Part shown: positions 1-7,660 of the stretch, one piece after another
Layout: each line of letters opens with the position of its first letter
Position numbering within the stretch: the first letter of the stretch is position 1
Notes under the pieces: generated by a model
Seen by the model: only the letters and a program-made list of their open reading frames with translations
What the model was told of the DNA's origin: nothing
Databases searched by the model: none
Translations under genes and position numbers: made by a program
Source of the DNA: an uncultured Blautia sp.
Lineage (GTDB): Bacteria; Bacillota; Clostridia; Lachnospirales; Lachnospiraceae
Assembly: GCF_934371575.1 (NCBI RefSeq)
Contig: NZ_CAKRNY010000012.1
Location: forward strand, 1 to 64,000
Length of the DNA: 64,000 nt
Direction: 5' to 3'

Positions 1-32
1 TTGCAGAAATAAGTGTTTCGTGAGCAGAAATA

Positions 33-896
33 CTAAATAGACCGAAAGCCTTTTCCAATGATCTCACTGCTGTTTACAATGGTAATGAAAGCGTGGGGAT
101 CAATCTGTCTTAAATGAATGCGAAGGCGGTTGGTCTCGCTTCTGGTGAGAACAGTCATCAGTACCTTCTGCTCCTGTTTGGTATAAACACCGAAGGCATT
201 TTGCTCAGTTGCAGAACGGTGAAGATCGTTGATAATAAAGTCTTCCACCTGATCTGGGTACTTGCTGATAATGGTACAGACTTTTCGCAGGTTCAGGCTT
301 TCAATGGCACTGTCTACAACGGTACATTTCAAGATCATTCCCAGGATACAGTAAAGTCCGGTCTGTGCACCGTAAAGGTAAGCGGCGATCAGTACGATTC
401 CAAGATCGCTGACCAGAAGGGCGCGTCCAATCTCCAGACTGGTATATTTGTGCAGGATCATGGCTACAATATCGGTACCACCAGTGGAAGCGCCTACGTT
501 AAATACCATGGCCGCTCCTACTGCTGGCAGTATAACCGCAAAGCACAGCTCCAGGAATACATCATGTGTCAGCGGGAAACTAAGCGGATAGATCACTTCA
601 CAGGCACTTACATAAAAAGACAGGGCAAAGGAGGAATAAACAGTCCAGCCCATAGAACGGATTCCCAGAAAGAAAAATCCGAGTACAACCAGCGCTGCGT
701 TGACGATCCACATGAATGCGCCTACATTCCACTTCGGAAACAGGGTAGACAGGATAATGGACAAACCGGATGTACCGCCAAATGCGAAGTGGTTTGGCGT
801 TTTGAAAATGGAAATTCCAACTGCTGTAAAAATTAATCCCAGATTCAGAATTAAAAAGAAAATCAGGTTATCTTTTGTAAAAATCTTCTTTTTCAT
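33..896 (-). CDS. YitT family membrane protein, copy A (DUF161 + DUF2179)
   Basis: A 287-residue protein with about five or six hydrophobic segments in residues 10-200, followed by a soluble C-terminal domain (about 215-287) of the DUF2179 type containing the run VLTRSETNRLRIHLRQIDP. This is the YitT family architecture; the transported or sensed ligand of the family is not known. It is about 93% identical (roughly 19 substitutions) to the protein at 27670-28533. It starts after GGGAGGAG. Unlike copy B, where the gene follows the ATPase by 3 bases, 131 bases separate it from the ATPase gene. The repeated partnership with a corrinoid-type ABC transporter suggests a linked role, which is inference. 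Confidence 0.9.
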   Translation of the reverse strand: MKKKIFTKDNLIFFLILNLGLIFTAVGISIFKTPNHFAFGGTSGLSIILSTLFPKWNVGAFMWIVNAALVVLGFFFLGIRSMGWTVYSSFALSFYVSACEVIYPLSFPLTHDVFLELCFAVILPAVGAAMVFNVGASTGGTDIVAMILHKYTSLEIGRALLVSDLGIVLIAAYLYGAQTGLYCILGMILKCTVVDSAIESLNLRKVCTIISKYPDQVEDFIINDLHRSATEQNAFGVYTKQEQKVLMTVLTRSETNRLRIHLRQIDPHAFITIVNSSEIIGKGFRSI

Positions 897-1027
897 AAGT
901 TATTTTATCTCCTCCCTTCAGTAAGATTAGTATAGCGCAAAACGTGTGTTCTGTATAGAGCGTTTTTTTCTATTTTTTATATAATGAGCTTAAAATCCCT
1001 CACTGCTTTTGATATAGAGTTTTTTCT
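897..1027 (-). other. Extra spacer between ATPase A and yitT A
   Basis: These 131 bases have no counterpart in copy B, where the two genes are 3 bases apart. The stretch is AT-rich and has a possible -10 hexamer TATACT (minus strand) shortly before the yitT ribosome site, so yitT A may have some transcription of its own. No convincing -35 or terminator hairpin is visible. Confidence 0.35.
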
Positions 1028-2128
1028 TTATACAAACTGCACTTTTCTGCTTTTCTTTGCTGCCTCGATAAGCTCTCCCAGCCGCTTATTACAGCTTCCG
1101 ACCGGTACACTTGTACAGATAACCCTGTCACAGCTTTCCATGGCTTTTAAAGCCTTCTGGAAGGTTTCCCCGCTGATTTCCATAAAGGGTTTCTCTGTGA
1201 TCACCTGATCGGCCAGCAGTCTTGCCAGGCGGTAATCCACATCATTGGTGTATAGAACACCTGCAATAAAAGGAGTATGCACCTTCTGAAGCTGCCGGAA
1301 TACGGGAATACCAGTGCCGTTTCCACAGATCACAAAAGTTTTCGCTTCACCCTCCGGCTTTGGAAGTTCAATGCTTCCAAACAGCGGATCAAAAAAGCCG
1401 TTGTTGATTTCATAAAGCTCCCGGATCATATTTTCCTCGAAAATTTCCTCAGGTTTTCCATAATGGGAAATGGTATCTCCCTTTACACAGATGATCTTGT
1501 CCGCAAGCTTCTGTGCAAGGTCGATTTCATGAAGAGACATGATAACAGTTATCTGCTTTTTCTTCGCCATATCCCGGAGAATGGATAAAAGATCCAGCTT
1601 ATGCTTAATATCCAGGAAAGAAGTAGGCTCATCCAGGATAATAATATCTGGTTCCTGGCAGATGGCGCGTGCAAGAAGCACTCTCTGGCGCTGGCCGTCA
1701 CTGATGTTGTTAAAGTCACGGCTGCCAAGAGCTTCTGCATGTACCGCCTTCATAGCTTCTTCTACCTTTTCTTCATCTTCCCTTGTAAGAATGCCAAGCC
1801 TTCCTGTATAAGGATAACGGCCGGTTGCCACAATGTCATGGCAGGTCATCAGCTCCGGCTTCATTCTCTCAGTAAGAACTACAGCCATACGGGTAGACAG
1901 ATCCCGAAAGGTAAAGGACAACAGATTCTGGTTGTCAAAATAGACCTTTCCGCCAATGATCTGCAGCTGTCTTGTAATACTTTTTAAAATAGTAGATTTT
2001 CCGGAACCGTTGGGACCAATGAGAGTTACGATCTCTCCCTTTTTTATTCCAATACAGATATCGTGGATCAGTGCCTTTCGATTGTAACCAACAGAAAGGT
2101 TGTCCATATGAAAATAATAATTGTCCAT
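1028..2128 (-). CDS. FecE/BtuD-type ABC transporter ATPase with extra C-terminal domain, copy A
   Basis: A 366-residue ATPase of the iron-siderophore/cobalamin class. Visible motifs are Walker A GPNGSGKST (38-46), signature ISDGQRQR (142-149), Walker B IIILDEP followed by TSFLD (162-173) and the switch His in MSLHEID (about 200). Usual family members end near residue 255-260; this one continues for about 110 residues that include CGNGTGIPVFRQLQ and a later VICTSVPVGSC segment. That extra domain looks like a small alpha/beta fold of unknown job and is conserved in copy B. The gene sits one base after the permease gene. It should energise that permease at the inner face of the membrane. Confidence 0.92.
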   Translation of the reverse strand: MDNYYFHMDNLSVGYNRKALIHDICIGIKKGEIVTLIGPNGSGKSTILKSITRQLQIIGGKVYFDNQNLLSFTFRDLSTRMAVVLTERMKPELMTCHDIVATGRYPYTGRLGILTREDEEKVEEAMKAVHAEALGSRDFNNISDGQRQRVLLARAICQEPDIIILDEPTSFLDIKHKLDLLSILRDMAKKKQITVIMSLHEIDLAQKLADKIICVKGDTISHYGKPEEIFEENMIRELYEINNGFFDPLFGSIELPKPEGEAKTFVICGNGTGIPVFRQLQKVHTPFIAGVLYTNDVDYRLARLLADQVITEKPFMEISGETFQKALKAMESCDRVICTSVPVGSCNKRLGELIEAAKKSRKVQFV

Positions 2129-2129
2129 T

Positions 2130-3182
2130 TTAATTTCCTCTCTTCTTTCGCAACATCATGAAAATAACTACTGGTGCTCCAAAGATGGAGGTAACGGTGC
2201 TGATGTTCAGCTCCAGAGGCGCGAACGCCATTCTGGCGATCAGGTCACACATCATACAGAAAACAGCACCTCCCAGGAAGGTTCCCGGAATGATGATCAG
2301 CGGTCTGGATGTACCAAAGCTTCTTTTCATCAGAAATGGAACTGCAATTCCAACAAAGGAAATAGGTCCTGCAAAAGCAGTTACTGTTGCAGACAAAATG
2401 CTGGAAAGCAGGATTAATGCAACACGGAAAAACTTAATATTCACACCCATGCTCTGCGCATAAGCTTCTCCCAGCTGATAAGCTCCAATGGGCTTTGACA
2501 ACAGGAACGTAAGGAGCAGGGTGACACCTATAACTGCACAGGAAATGTAAACATTACTCCAGCTCATACCAGAGAAGCTTCCCTGTGACCATCCATGAAG
2601 ATTTACAATATTTGAGTCATCTGCAAAGGTTACCACGAAGTCTGTAACTGCGGAACAGATATATCCGATCATGATTCCGGCAACCAGAAGGGTAGCCATG
2701 TGCTTGATCCTTTTGGAAATCAAAAGAATAAATCCAATGGAAATCAAGGAACCTATAAAGGCAGCGATGATCAAAGTATAAGAGGTTACATTCTGGGCGA
2801 TTTCAAGATAGTAGATCATAGTAAGTGCAACTACCATTTTGGCACCGGAGGAAATTCCCAGAACAAAAGGTCCTGCAATGGGATTTTCAAAAAAGGTCTG
2901 AAGAAGAAAACCAGATAAAGATAATGCACCTCCAAGGATGGCTGCCATCAGGATCCTGGGAAGACGGATCTTCCAGATGATGCTGTATTCCTTTGTGTCA
3001 GTGGCTTTTTTCAAAAGGATATTTACGATCTCAGACAGGGAAATATGAACATTTCCTGTATTGATATTCAAAACTGTGATCAGGCCAAACGCCAGGATCA
3101 ACAGAACAAAAACCAATGTATAGCGAGATCTTCTCTTAAAGTTCTCCATGTGGAAACTGGTTCCATCGGATTGTCTGTTCAT
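2130..3182 (-). CDS. FecCD/BtuC-type ABC transporter permease, copy A
   Basis: A 350-residue polytopic protein of the FecCD family. Typical stretches are RLPRILMAAILGGALSLSG, NPIAGPFVLGISSGAK and GPISFVGIAVPFL, with about nine or ten membrane helices. It would form the channel for a metal chelate or corrinoid. The near-identical copy B lies under a cobalamin riboswitch, so a corrinoid is the best guess here too. No binding-protein gene is next to copy A; the upstream gene is instead an unrelated aspartic protease. Start chosen at MNRQSD with GGAG about 10 bases before it. Confidence 0.92.
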   Translation of the reverse strand: MNRQSDGTSFHMENFKRRSRYTLVFVLLILAFGLITVLNINTGNVHISLSEIVNILLKKATDTKEYSIIWKIRLPRILMAAILGGALSLSGFLLQTFFENPIAGPFVLGISSGAKMVVALTMIYYLEIAQNVTSYTLIIAAFIGSLISIGFILLISKRIKHMATLLVAGIMIGYICSAVTDFVVTFADDSNIVNLHGWSQGSFSGMSWSNVYISCAVIGVTLLLTFLLSKPIGAYQLGEAYAQSMGVNIKFFRVALILLSSILSATVTAFAGPISFVGIAVPFLMKRSFGTSRPLIIIPGTFLGGAVFCMMCDLIARMAFAPLELNISTVTSIFGAPVVIFMMLRKKRGN

Positions 3183-3264
3183 TCTAATTATACTCCATAA
3201 ATATCATGTTCCGCTGTACGGCGGCGTTTACATCAGGAAATCGGAATCTTCCAAGCCTTGTTAC

Positions 3265-4047
3265 TCATGGCAGAAGCCTGAACGTCTGCTCCAGTAGCCA
3301 GTCTCGATCTTCCAGAAAATCGTATCCCAGCAGTGCCTCTATCTCCGCCGGTTGGCCGTATAGCTTGTCGCAAATATCGACATTTTGCAAATAAATCGTC
3401 TGGTTTTGAAACCGAAGTCGCAGCACCCGCACAAAGGGGATCCGTTTATATTGTGAAGAGCCAACACCGGCAATTTCGGTTTCGTGATATTCAATGTCCG
3501 GAAACCGGGAATACCAAGAGGCACTGAGGATAGAGCCAGTATGCCCGGTATCAACTCTGGCCCTAAAGCACTGCCCGGCATACTCCGGGTAAACAACAGG
3601 GCCGTGTTTGATTTCGGGACTTAGATGTTCAGCCGTCTTTTCCGGTAAGCAGACCGATAAGGATTTATCTTTTGCGGAATAACTCCAGCGATACCGGGAG
3701 ATCACGTCCCATCCGAGCAGCATTTCAGCCGGAAAAATCCTGCCGCTTTCATCGCTGAGCGCAAAATCTGCGTCATCCGTCACGAGCACCTTGCAGTTTT
3801 CCATGCAAACATCTCCCAGCCGGATATTGGGAATGACGGCAATCTGAAGCGTACGAACCATGCCGTTATTGTTTCCAGCGCGGAGAACTTCTTTTTCCGG
3901 CGCAGCACGAAGCCGGTGCAGAAGGCTTTGCGCGATGACCGTCATACCCGCGCCGGTGTCAAACAACGCGGTGGATCTCATGTCCCCAATTTGGATGTTT
4001 ACAAACAGAAGGTTTGCAAATTTGCTGCTCGACAAACAATTTGTCAT
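3265..4047 (-). CDS. Two-lobed retropepsin-like aspartic protease
   Basis: A 260-residue protein with two aspartic-protease half-motifs. Lobe 1 has FDTGAGMTVI (D30-T31-G32) and LLGWDVI (110-116). Lobe 2 has VDTGHTGSIL (D166-T167-G168) and LLGYDFL (239-245). Each lobe thus has the D-T-G loop and the hydrophobic-Gly turn expected of one retropepsin-fold unit, so one chain may form a complete active site, as in pepsin. There is no signal peptide, so it is probably cytoplasmic. It lies downstream of tetR and the broken KTR gene on the same strand and seems part of that transferred block. The substrate is unknown. Confidence 0.75.
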   Translation of the reverse strand: MTNCLSSSKFANLLFVNIQIGDMRSTALFDTGAGMTVIAQSLLHRLRAAPEKEVLRAGNNNGMVRTLQIAVIPNIRLGDVCMENCKVLVTDDADFALSDESGRIFPAEMLLGWDVISRYRWSYSAKDKSLSVCLPEKTAEHLSPEIKHGPVVYPEYAGQCFRARVDTGHTGSILSASWYSRFPDIEYHETEIAGVGSSQYKRIPFVRVLRLRFQNQTIYLQNVDICDKLYGQPAEIEALLGYDFLEDRDWLLEQTFRLLP

Positions 4048-4114
4048 TGGCTCATCTCCTTAGATCATACAAAAAAGGCGCAATACAAACCGATTTTCTC
4101 GGTCTGCACTGCGT

Positions 4115-4307
4115 CTAAGCGTCTGGCATTTTGACTTCTTCAATTTTTCCATCCTTGAAACGAATTACGCAGGTATATTTGCACTTCGGACAGAATAGAG
4201 GAAAATCCTCCGCAGCAAAGCCAATGCAATTTCTGGGTTTCGTCCATTCGTGGCACCTCGCTTCGCTTGTCAGCCAATGTGCCGAAAGCGCCTGTACATT
4301 CTTTCAT
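4115..4307 (-). pseudogene. Cysteine-rich KTR protein, frameshifted
   Basis: The stretch starts with an ATG that overlaps the tetR stop (ATGA), reading MKECTGAFGT. The family-like C-terminus FPLFCPKCKYTCVIRFKDGK, ending in KMPDA, is in another frame. The CPKC plus later C pattern and the end EVKMPDA resemble the small cysteine-rich KTR proteins that accompany conjugative elements and tetR genes in Firmicutes. The reading frame therefore appears broken by at least one indel near the middle. An intact alternative short protein in the ATG frame is possible but would lose the zinc-ribbon-like half. Confidence 0.55.
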
Positions 4308-4876
4308 GTCGGTTTCTCCTGCGCTGCCAATATTGCGCCTCTGTATGCCCGCTCTAAATGGGAATTGATCGTATCTTCATCGTATTTCAGTGCATTGTTG
4401 GCAATGATACTTGCGTACCCATGAGCAAACAGAAACACCGTGATGAAAACCGTTTTCGTCTGCTCCATGCCGATTCCCAAGGATTTCTGCATCGCTGAAA
4501 GAACGGGGGTAAGCTCCTCAGCATCGATCAGTTCAAGCAAAGTCTTTCCGTTAAAATAATCCGACTGAAAAAGGAAACGGAACAAGTGGGGTTCTTCGAT
4601 GGCAAAGCGGATATAATTCATTCCGATTCCAAGAGCAGCGCCCTTGGGCGGTTTTTTCATATTCATCAGATATTCCGAATGATAAAGGTCTGCCTTTGCG
4701 TAGACGGTCTTTTTCAGTTCTTCCATCGTCGCAAAATGATACATGACGGGCTGTGTGGAGCAATGCAGCCTTTCTGATACAGTCCTTGCGTTGATGTTTT
4801 CCACTCCCGCTTCGCGGGCAATCGCAAAGGCTGCATCAACAATCATCTCTTTTGTGACTTTTGCTTTGGCAGGCAT
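4304..4876 (-). CDS. TetR/AcrR family transcriptional regulator
   Basis: A 190-residue repressor. The N-terminal helix-turn-helix is within residues 8-55 (IVDAAFAIAREAGVENINAR followed by TVSERL and VMYHFATMEEL). The remaining helical domain would bind a ligand and dimerise. The gene has a good sigma-70 promoter and a palindromic operator candidate just upstream, so it is probably autoregulated. Its stop overlaps the start of the KTR remnant, and the aspartic protease and corrinoid permease A follow on the same strand without a clear terminator, so it may control them. The inducer is unknown. Confidence 0.88.
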   Translation of the reverse strand: MPAKAKVTKEMIVDAAFAIAREAGVENINARTVSERLHCSTQPVMYHFATMEELKKTVYAKADLYHSEYLMNMKKPPKGAALGIGMNYIRFAIEEPHLFRFLFQSDYFNGKTLLELIDAEELTPVLSAMQKSLGIGMEQTKTVFITVFLFAHGYASIIANNALKYDEDTINSHLERAYRGAILAAQEKPT

Positions 4877-4894
4877 ATTCGCACCTCCGTATTT

Positions 4895-4908
4895 ATAACT
4901 TACGTTAT
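4895..4908 (-). promoter_or_regulatory. Candidate TetR operator
   Basis: Inverted repeat ATAAC-TTAC-GTTAT located between the -10 hexamer and the tetR start, about where a repressor would block the transcript start. Its palindrome length is short but the position supports autoregulation. Confidence 0.45.
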
Positions 4909-4919
4909 GTATAATGCAA

Positions 4920-4948
4920 ATTATATATCAACAAGTCGAGTTTGTCAA
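4920..4948 (-). promoter_or_regulatory. Sigma-70 promoter of tetR
   Basis: On the minus strand, TTGACA (4948-4943) and TATAAT (4925-4920) are separated by exactly 17 bases. Both hexamers match consensus perfectly. The -35 overlaps the stop codon of the broken AraC-like frame, so the junction of the block lies here. Confidence 0.7.
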
Positions 4949-5679
4949 TCCGTACGAAGCAAAACTGATATTTCGCCTATTGAAAAAGAAGTAGCAAGCA
5001 ACAGTTTTTTTGCTCTTTCCATTCGGATGCTGGTTAGACATGTAAAAAAATTTACACCAATTTCACTTTTAAAAAGCTGACTGATATACTGCGAACTTAA
5101 ATGAAACTCATCTGCCAGTATATTAAGACTGATTTCTTTATCCAGATGCTCCTGCAGATATCTTTCATCAATCAATTCTTTTTTACCTTTGTCAAATCCA
5201 CTTCCATTGTCCTGAATTGCAATTTCCATGCCTTTCGGATCCTTCTTCACAGAAATTACCACTTTTCCTCTATGTGGATTTACCTGACTTTTCGGATAAA
5301 GCATGGACATCTTCTGCTCTGTCAACTCTGCCCGTATAATATCCGGATTTTCCAACGTAAGGTAAAAGGAAAGTGTCATCAGTGTGATTCCCATTCCACT
5401 GATCAGCCAGGTATGATGAAATCCCTGCATGACACATATAGTAAATTCAAAAATCAGTGCTACCCCGATTGCAAATTTTTTCTTTGGATTAATTTTCTTC
5501 CAGTTTCCAAACAATAATCCGGAACATAGTAAAAGGTAAAAAGCAACTCCTACATAACTAACATAAGCATAGCTTCCATCAGAATAGCAATGTATTTGTA
5601 AAACAGGAACAAAACAAATGCCATTGTTCCAACAAAACAACGATGAAAAGAATACCAGCAATAAAAACATTGGTGGCAA
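4945..5679 (-). pseudogene. Fused remnant of a sensor kinase and an AraC-type regulator
   Basis: A 244-codon frame that joins pieces of two genes. Residues 1-120 have several hydrophobic segments like a membrane sensor. Then SQVNPH recalls the H-box region of LytS/YesM-type kinases, and IAIQDNGSGFDKG is an ATP-binding G1-box fragment, with the catalytic core between them missing. Next comes an AraC-type DNA-binding helix region (SLNILADEFHLSSQYISQLF, then SIGEIS) that stops abruptly in VLLRTD where the family normally continues with the second helix-turn-helix. Internal deletion fused a YesM-like kinase and a YesN-like regulator; the tetR promoter replaced the end. It is unlikely to work as either. 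Confidence 0.7.
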
Positions 5680-5714
5680 AGTGGAGGGTTTATAAAGTTT
5701 CGGTTGTTTTTCGT

Positions 5715-6932
5715 CTAATTAACTTTTAAAACTTTTCCCATAAACAGCACTTCCTCATTCATATTATCATAAATAAGAAATGCAAATGGTCGTGTGAGCT
5801 CAACATCTTTTACAATCGGATCAGGAGCCATTGCAGACATGCACTCCATTGTCACTGCAGTTACAGCGGCAGCTTTAGTTCCATTTTCGTCGAGTTCCAG
5901 TTTTGTTTTCTGTAAAACAGAACTGACATGAACCGCTTTATCTGCAATGCCTGAAAAATCAGCATCGTCTGAAAAAATATTCTCAAGTCCTATCTTACTG
6001 AGGATATCACTTAACTCAGCTGTTGCTTCAAAGTTTAATTTAGGCATTTTACAGTTAACTTCATCGTACTCCGGTTCAGATTTCAGAAGATCTTCAATAT
6101 CCAGCGCATCAAGAGTAAAATCGCCTTCTGCTTTCGGTAAAATTCCAATGAAACTCAGATTATTTGCATAGAATTTTTCAAATGCTGTTGCCGCGCCATT
6201 TTCATAGTAATTATCGCCGGTATTTGTCATGTATTTTGTTTCTTCGTTGTCACCGAATTTTTCTTTTTGGTCAGAAACATCCCAGGGATCCTGGGACCAA
6301 CCGGATTCAAAATATAATGAATTGGTAAGACACAGTTCACTGTTTTCATTAAGCATGTCAGGTTTCATAATTTCCGGAATCAGCCCATCTGTATTTTCAT
6401 TGCACCATGCATTAATAGTGTTGCATGTGTTTTCTTTATCAGAAAAATTAAGAATTTCTGCTTTTGCTTCAAAATTATCTTCTGCGCTTTTTTGAAATTG
6501 GTCCTGCAGAGCCAGTCCCTGATTTACCCATAAAGCATCTGCAATTTTTAATTTCGATGTATAACCGTAATTTTCGTCTTCTGTATTACAGCTTTTAATT
6601 GCATTCATATACTTTCTGGCATATGCTGCAAAATCATCGGTTCCTAAATATTCGTTTAATGCGTTTTTCGTTTCGCCTTTGGCACCTTCTGCAATCATAC
6701 CAAGGGCAAAGTTAAGGCTTGTGGGGCTGAACATTACATTGGAATCCTGATTTTCTTTGGCTATTTCATCTGTAAGGTTAATAGAATTCTGCAAATTAAC
6801 TGATTTATCAATATCAACGTTCTTTTCAGCTGCATTTGATTCTGCCTGACTGGCTGCAGCATATACATGGGTTGAAGGAGCCATTACTGTCATAAGCACC
6901 AGAGCTCTGGCCAAAAATTTTATTTTATTCAT
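5715..6932 (-). CDS. Secreted serpin (serine protease inhibitor)
   Basis: A 405-residue serpin with a Sec signal peptide (about 1-25, ending THVYA-A). Family landmarks include SPTSLNFALGMIAEGAKGET near the N-terminus, LCLTNSLYFESGW in the middle and the hinge ENGTKAAAVTAV. The C-terminus RPFAFLIYDN...LFMGKV is typical. Counting from the hinge Glu (P17, residue 349) puts the scissile bond at M365-S366. A Met-Ser bond is also the reactive site of human alpha-1-antitrypsin, suggesting elastase-like targets. Length and motifs are complete, so it is probably an active suicide inhibitor. It may act on host or bacterial proteases in the gut, which is inference. Confidence 0.93.
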   Translation of the reverse strand: MNKIKFLARALVLMTVMAPSTHVYAAASQAESNAAEKNVDIDKSVNLQNSINLTDEIAKENQDSNVMFSPTSLNFALGMIAEGAKGETKNALNEYLGTDDFAAYARKYMNAIKSCNTEDENYGYTSKLKIADALWVNQGLALQDQFQKSAEDNFEAKAEILNFSDKENTCNTINAWCNENTDGLIPEIMKPDMLNENSELCLTNSLYFESGWSQDPWDVSDQKEKFGDNEETKYMTNTGDNYYENGAATAFEKFYANNLSFIGILPKAEGDFTLDALDIEDLLKSEPEYDEVNCKMPKLNFEATAELSDILSKIGLENIFSDDADFSGIADKAVHVSSVLQKTKLELDENGTKAAAVTAVTMECMSAMAPDPIVKDVELTRPFAFLIYDNMNEEVLFMGKVLKVN

Positions 6933-7030
6933 GTATAACCTCCTTGTATGGTTGATGAAGTACTCTTTACAAAGGTTTCTGCAAGTTCCAGTTTTATATT
7001 AACATATTTGCTTTTTGTTTCTGTTATATT

Positions 7031-7074
7031 AAATGATATGAGTGTCAAAAGGTCTTTTGCCACTCATATCATTT
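7031..7074. repeat. 44-base near-perfect hairpin, probable terminator
   Basis: AAATGATATGAGTG and its exact complement flank an inner AAAAG/CTTTT stem with a 2-base loop and one mismatch. It sits between the serpin start region and the end of the Nudix gene, just reaching that gene's stop codon. A U-rich tail is weak, so it may be a terminator for the Nudix transcript or a mobile repeat remnant. Confidence 0.55.
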
Positions 7075-7534
7075 AGTATAATTGAATTTCCGCATTTATA
7101 AGTTGCTCTCCATCATACTGCAGTTTAACAGAAAAAAAGCGTTTTTCTTCTGAAAGAAGCAAATTCAGAAATATTTTATCACCTTCCCATGTAGGAAGCT
7201 CTGGCACTATTTTCTTATCAACCCAGCATAGTTCGCCTTCATTGCATTCAGTCAGTTCTCCGGTATATCCATCGGCTGTAAATACACACATAAGCTCAGA
7301 TTCACATTCGCTGTTTATAAAGGTTACCAGGCCACGAAATTTGTAGGAAGTAAGTGTGAGTCCTGTTTCTTCTTTTACTTCACGTAAAAGGCAGTCTTCA
7401 GGGGATTCCTGATCTTCTATATGTCCACCTACACCGATCCATTTGCCTTCATTTATGTCATTTTGTTTTTTTACTCTGTGAAGCATCAGATATTTACCAT
7501 CATTTTCGATATAGCATAAAGTAGTTGTAGTCAT
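7073..7534 (-). CDS. Nudix hydrolase (MutT/8-oxo-dGTP type)
   Basis: A 153-residue enzyme with the Nudix box GGHIEDQESPEDCLLREVKE followed by ETGL (about residues 37-60), matching GX5EX7REUXEEXGU. It hydrolyses a nucleoside diphosphate linked to a group X. The WxGxGGHIE context and the short size fit the MutT/NUDT1-like group that removes oxidised dNTPs, but substrate cannot be read from sequence. It stands alone between the serpin and PH-domain genes, with hairpins on both sides, so it is likely monocistronic. Confidence 0.88.
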   Translation of the reverse strand: MTTTTLCYIENDGKYLMLHRVKKQNDINEGKWIGVGGHIEDQESPEDCLLREVKEETGLTLTSYKFRGLVTFINSECESELMCVFTADGYTGELTECNEGELCWVDKKIVPELPTWEGDKIFLNLLLSEEKRFFSVKLQYDGEQLINAEIQLY

Positions 7535-7581
7535 CCATTTTCCTTTTCAGCAAACAAGGTTTTTTATAATATTGCAAATCA

Positions 7582-7607
7582 GACATGTCACCAGTTGGCG
7601 ACATGTC
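7582..7607. terminator. Hairpin between PH-domain and Nudix genes
   Basis: Two copies of the self-complementary octamer GACATGTC flank ACCAGTTGGC, giving a stem of about 11 pairs with one mismatch. It lies downstream of the PH-domain gene on the minus strand and could end its transcript; the following bases are AT-rich and not a clean U-run. Confidence 0.45.
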
Positions 7608-7660
7608 CGTTTTGTATCTGCATTAGTAACAGGCAAAGCGAGTTTGCTATGTTTATATTA

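Larger units (their letters stand above)
33..3182 (-). repeat. Segmental duplication, copy A (permease-ATPase-YitT)
   Basis: Three genes in the same order and strand as 27670-30692. The proteins are about 90-95% identical, while the DNA differs at many third codon positions, so this is an old paralogous or transferred copy and not a recent duplication or assembly error. Copy A lacks the riboswitch, the large surface protein and the binding protein that precede copy B. Confidence 0.9.

Noticed and set aside
114..836. A 240-codon open frame on the plus strand
   Set aside because: It is antisense to yitT A, has no ribosome site, and the composition is a shadow of the membrane gene.
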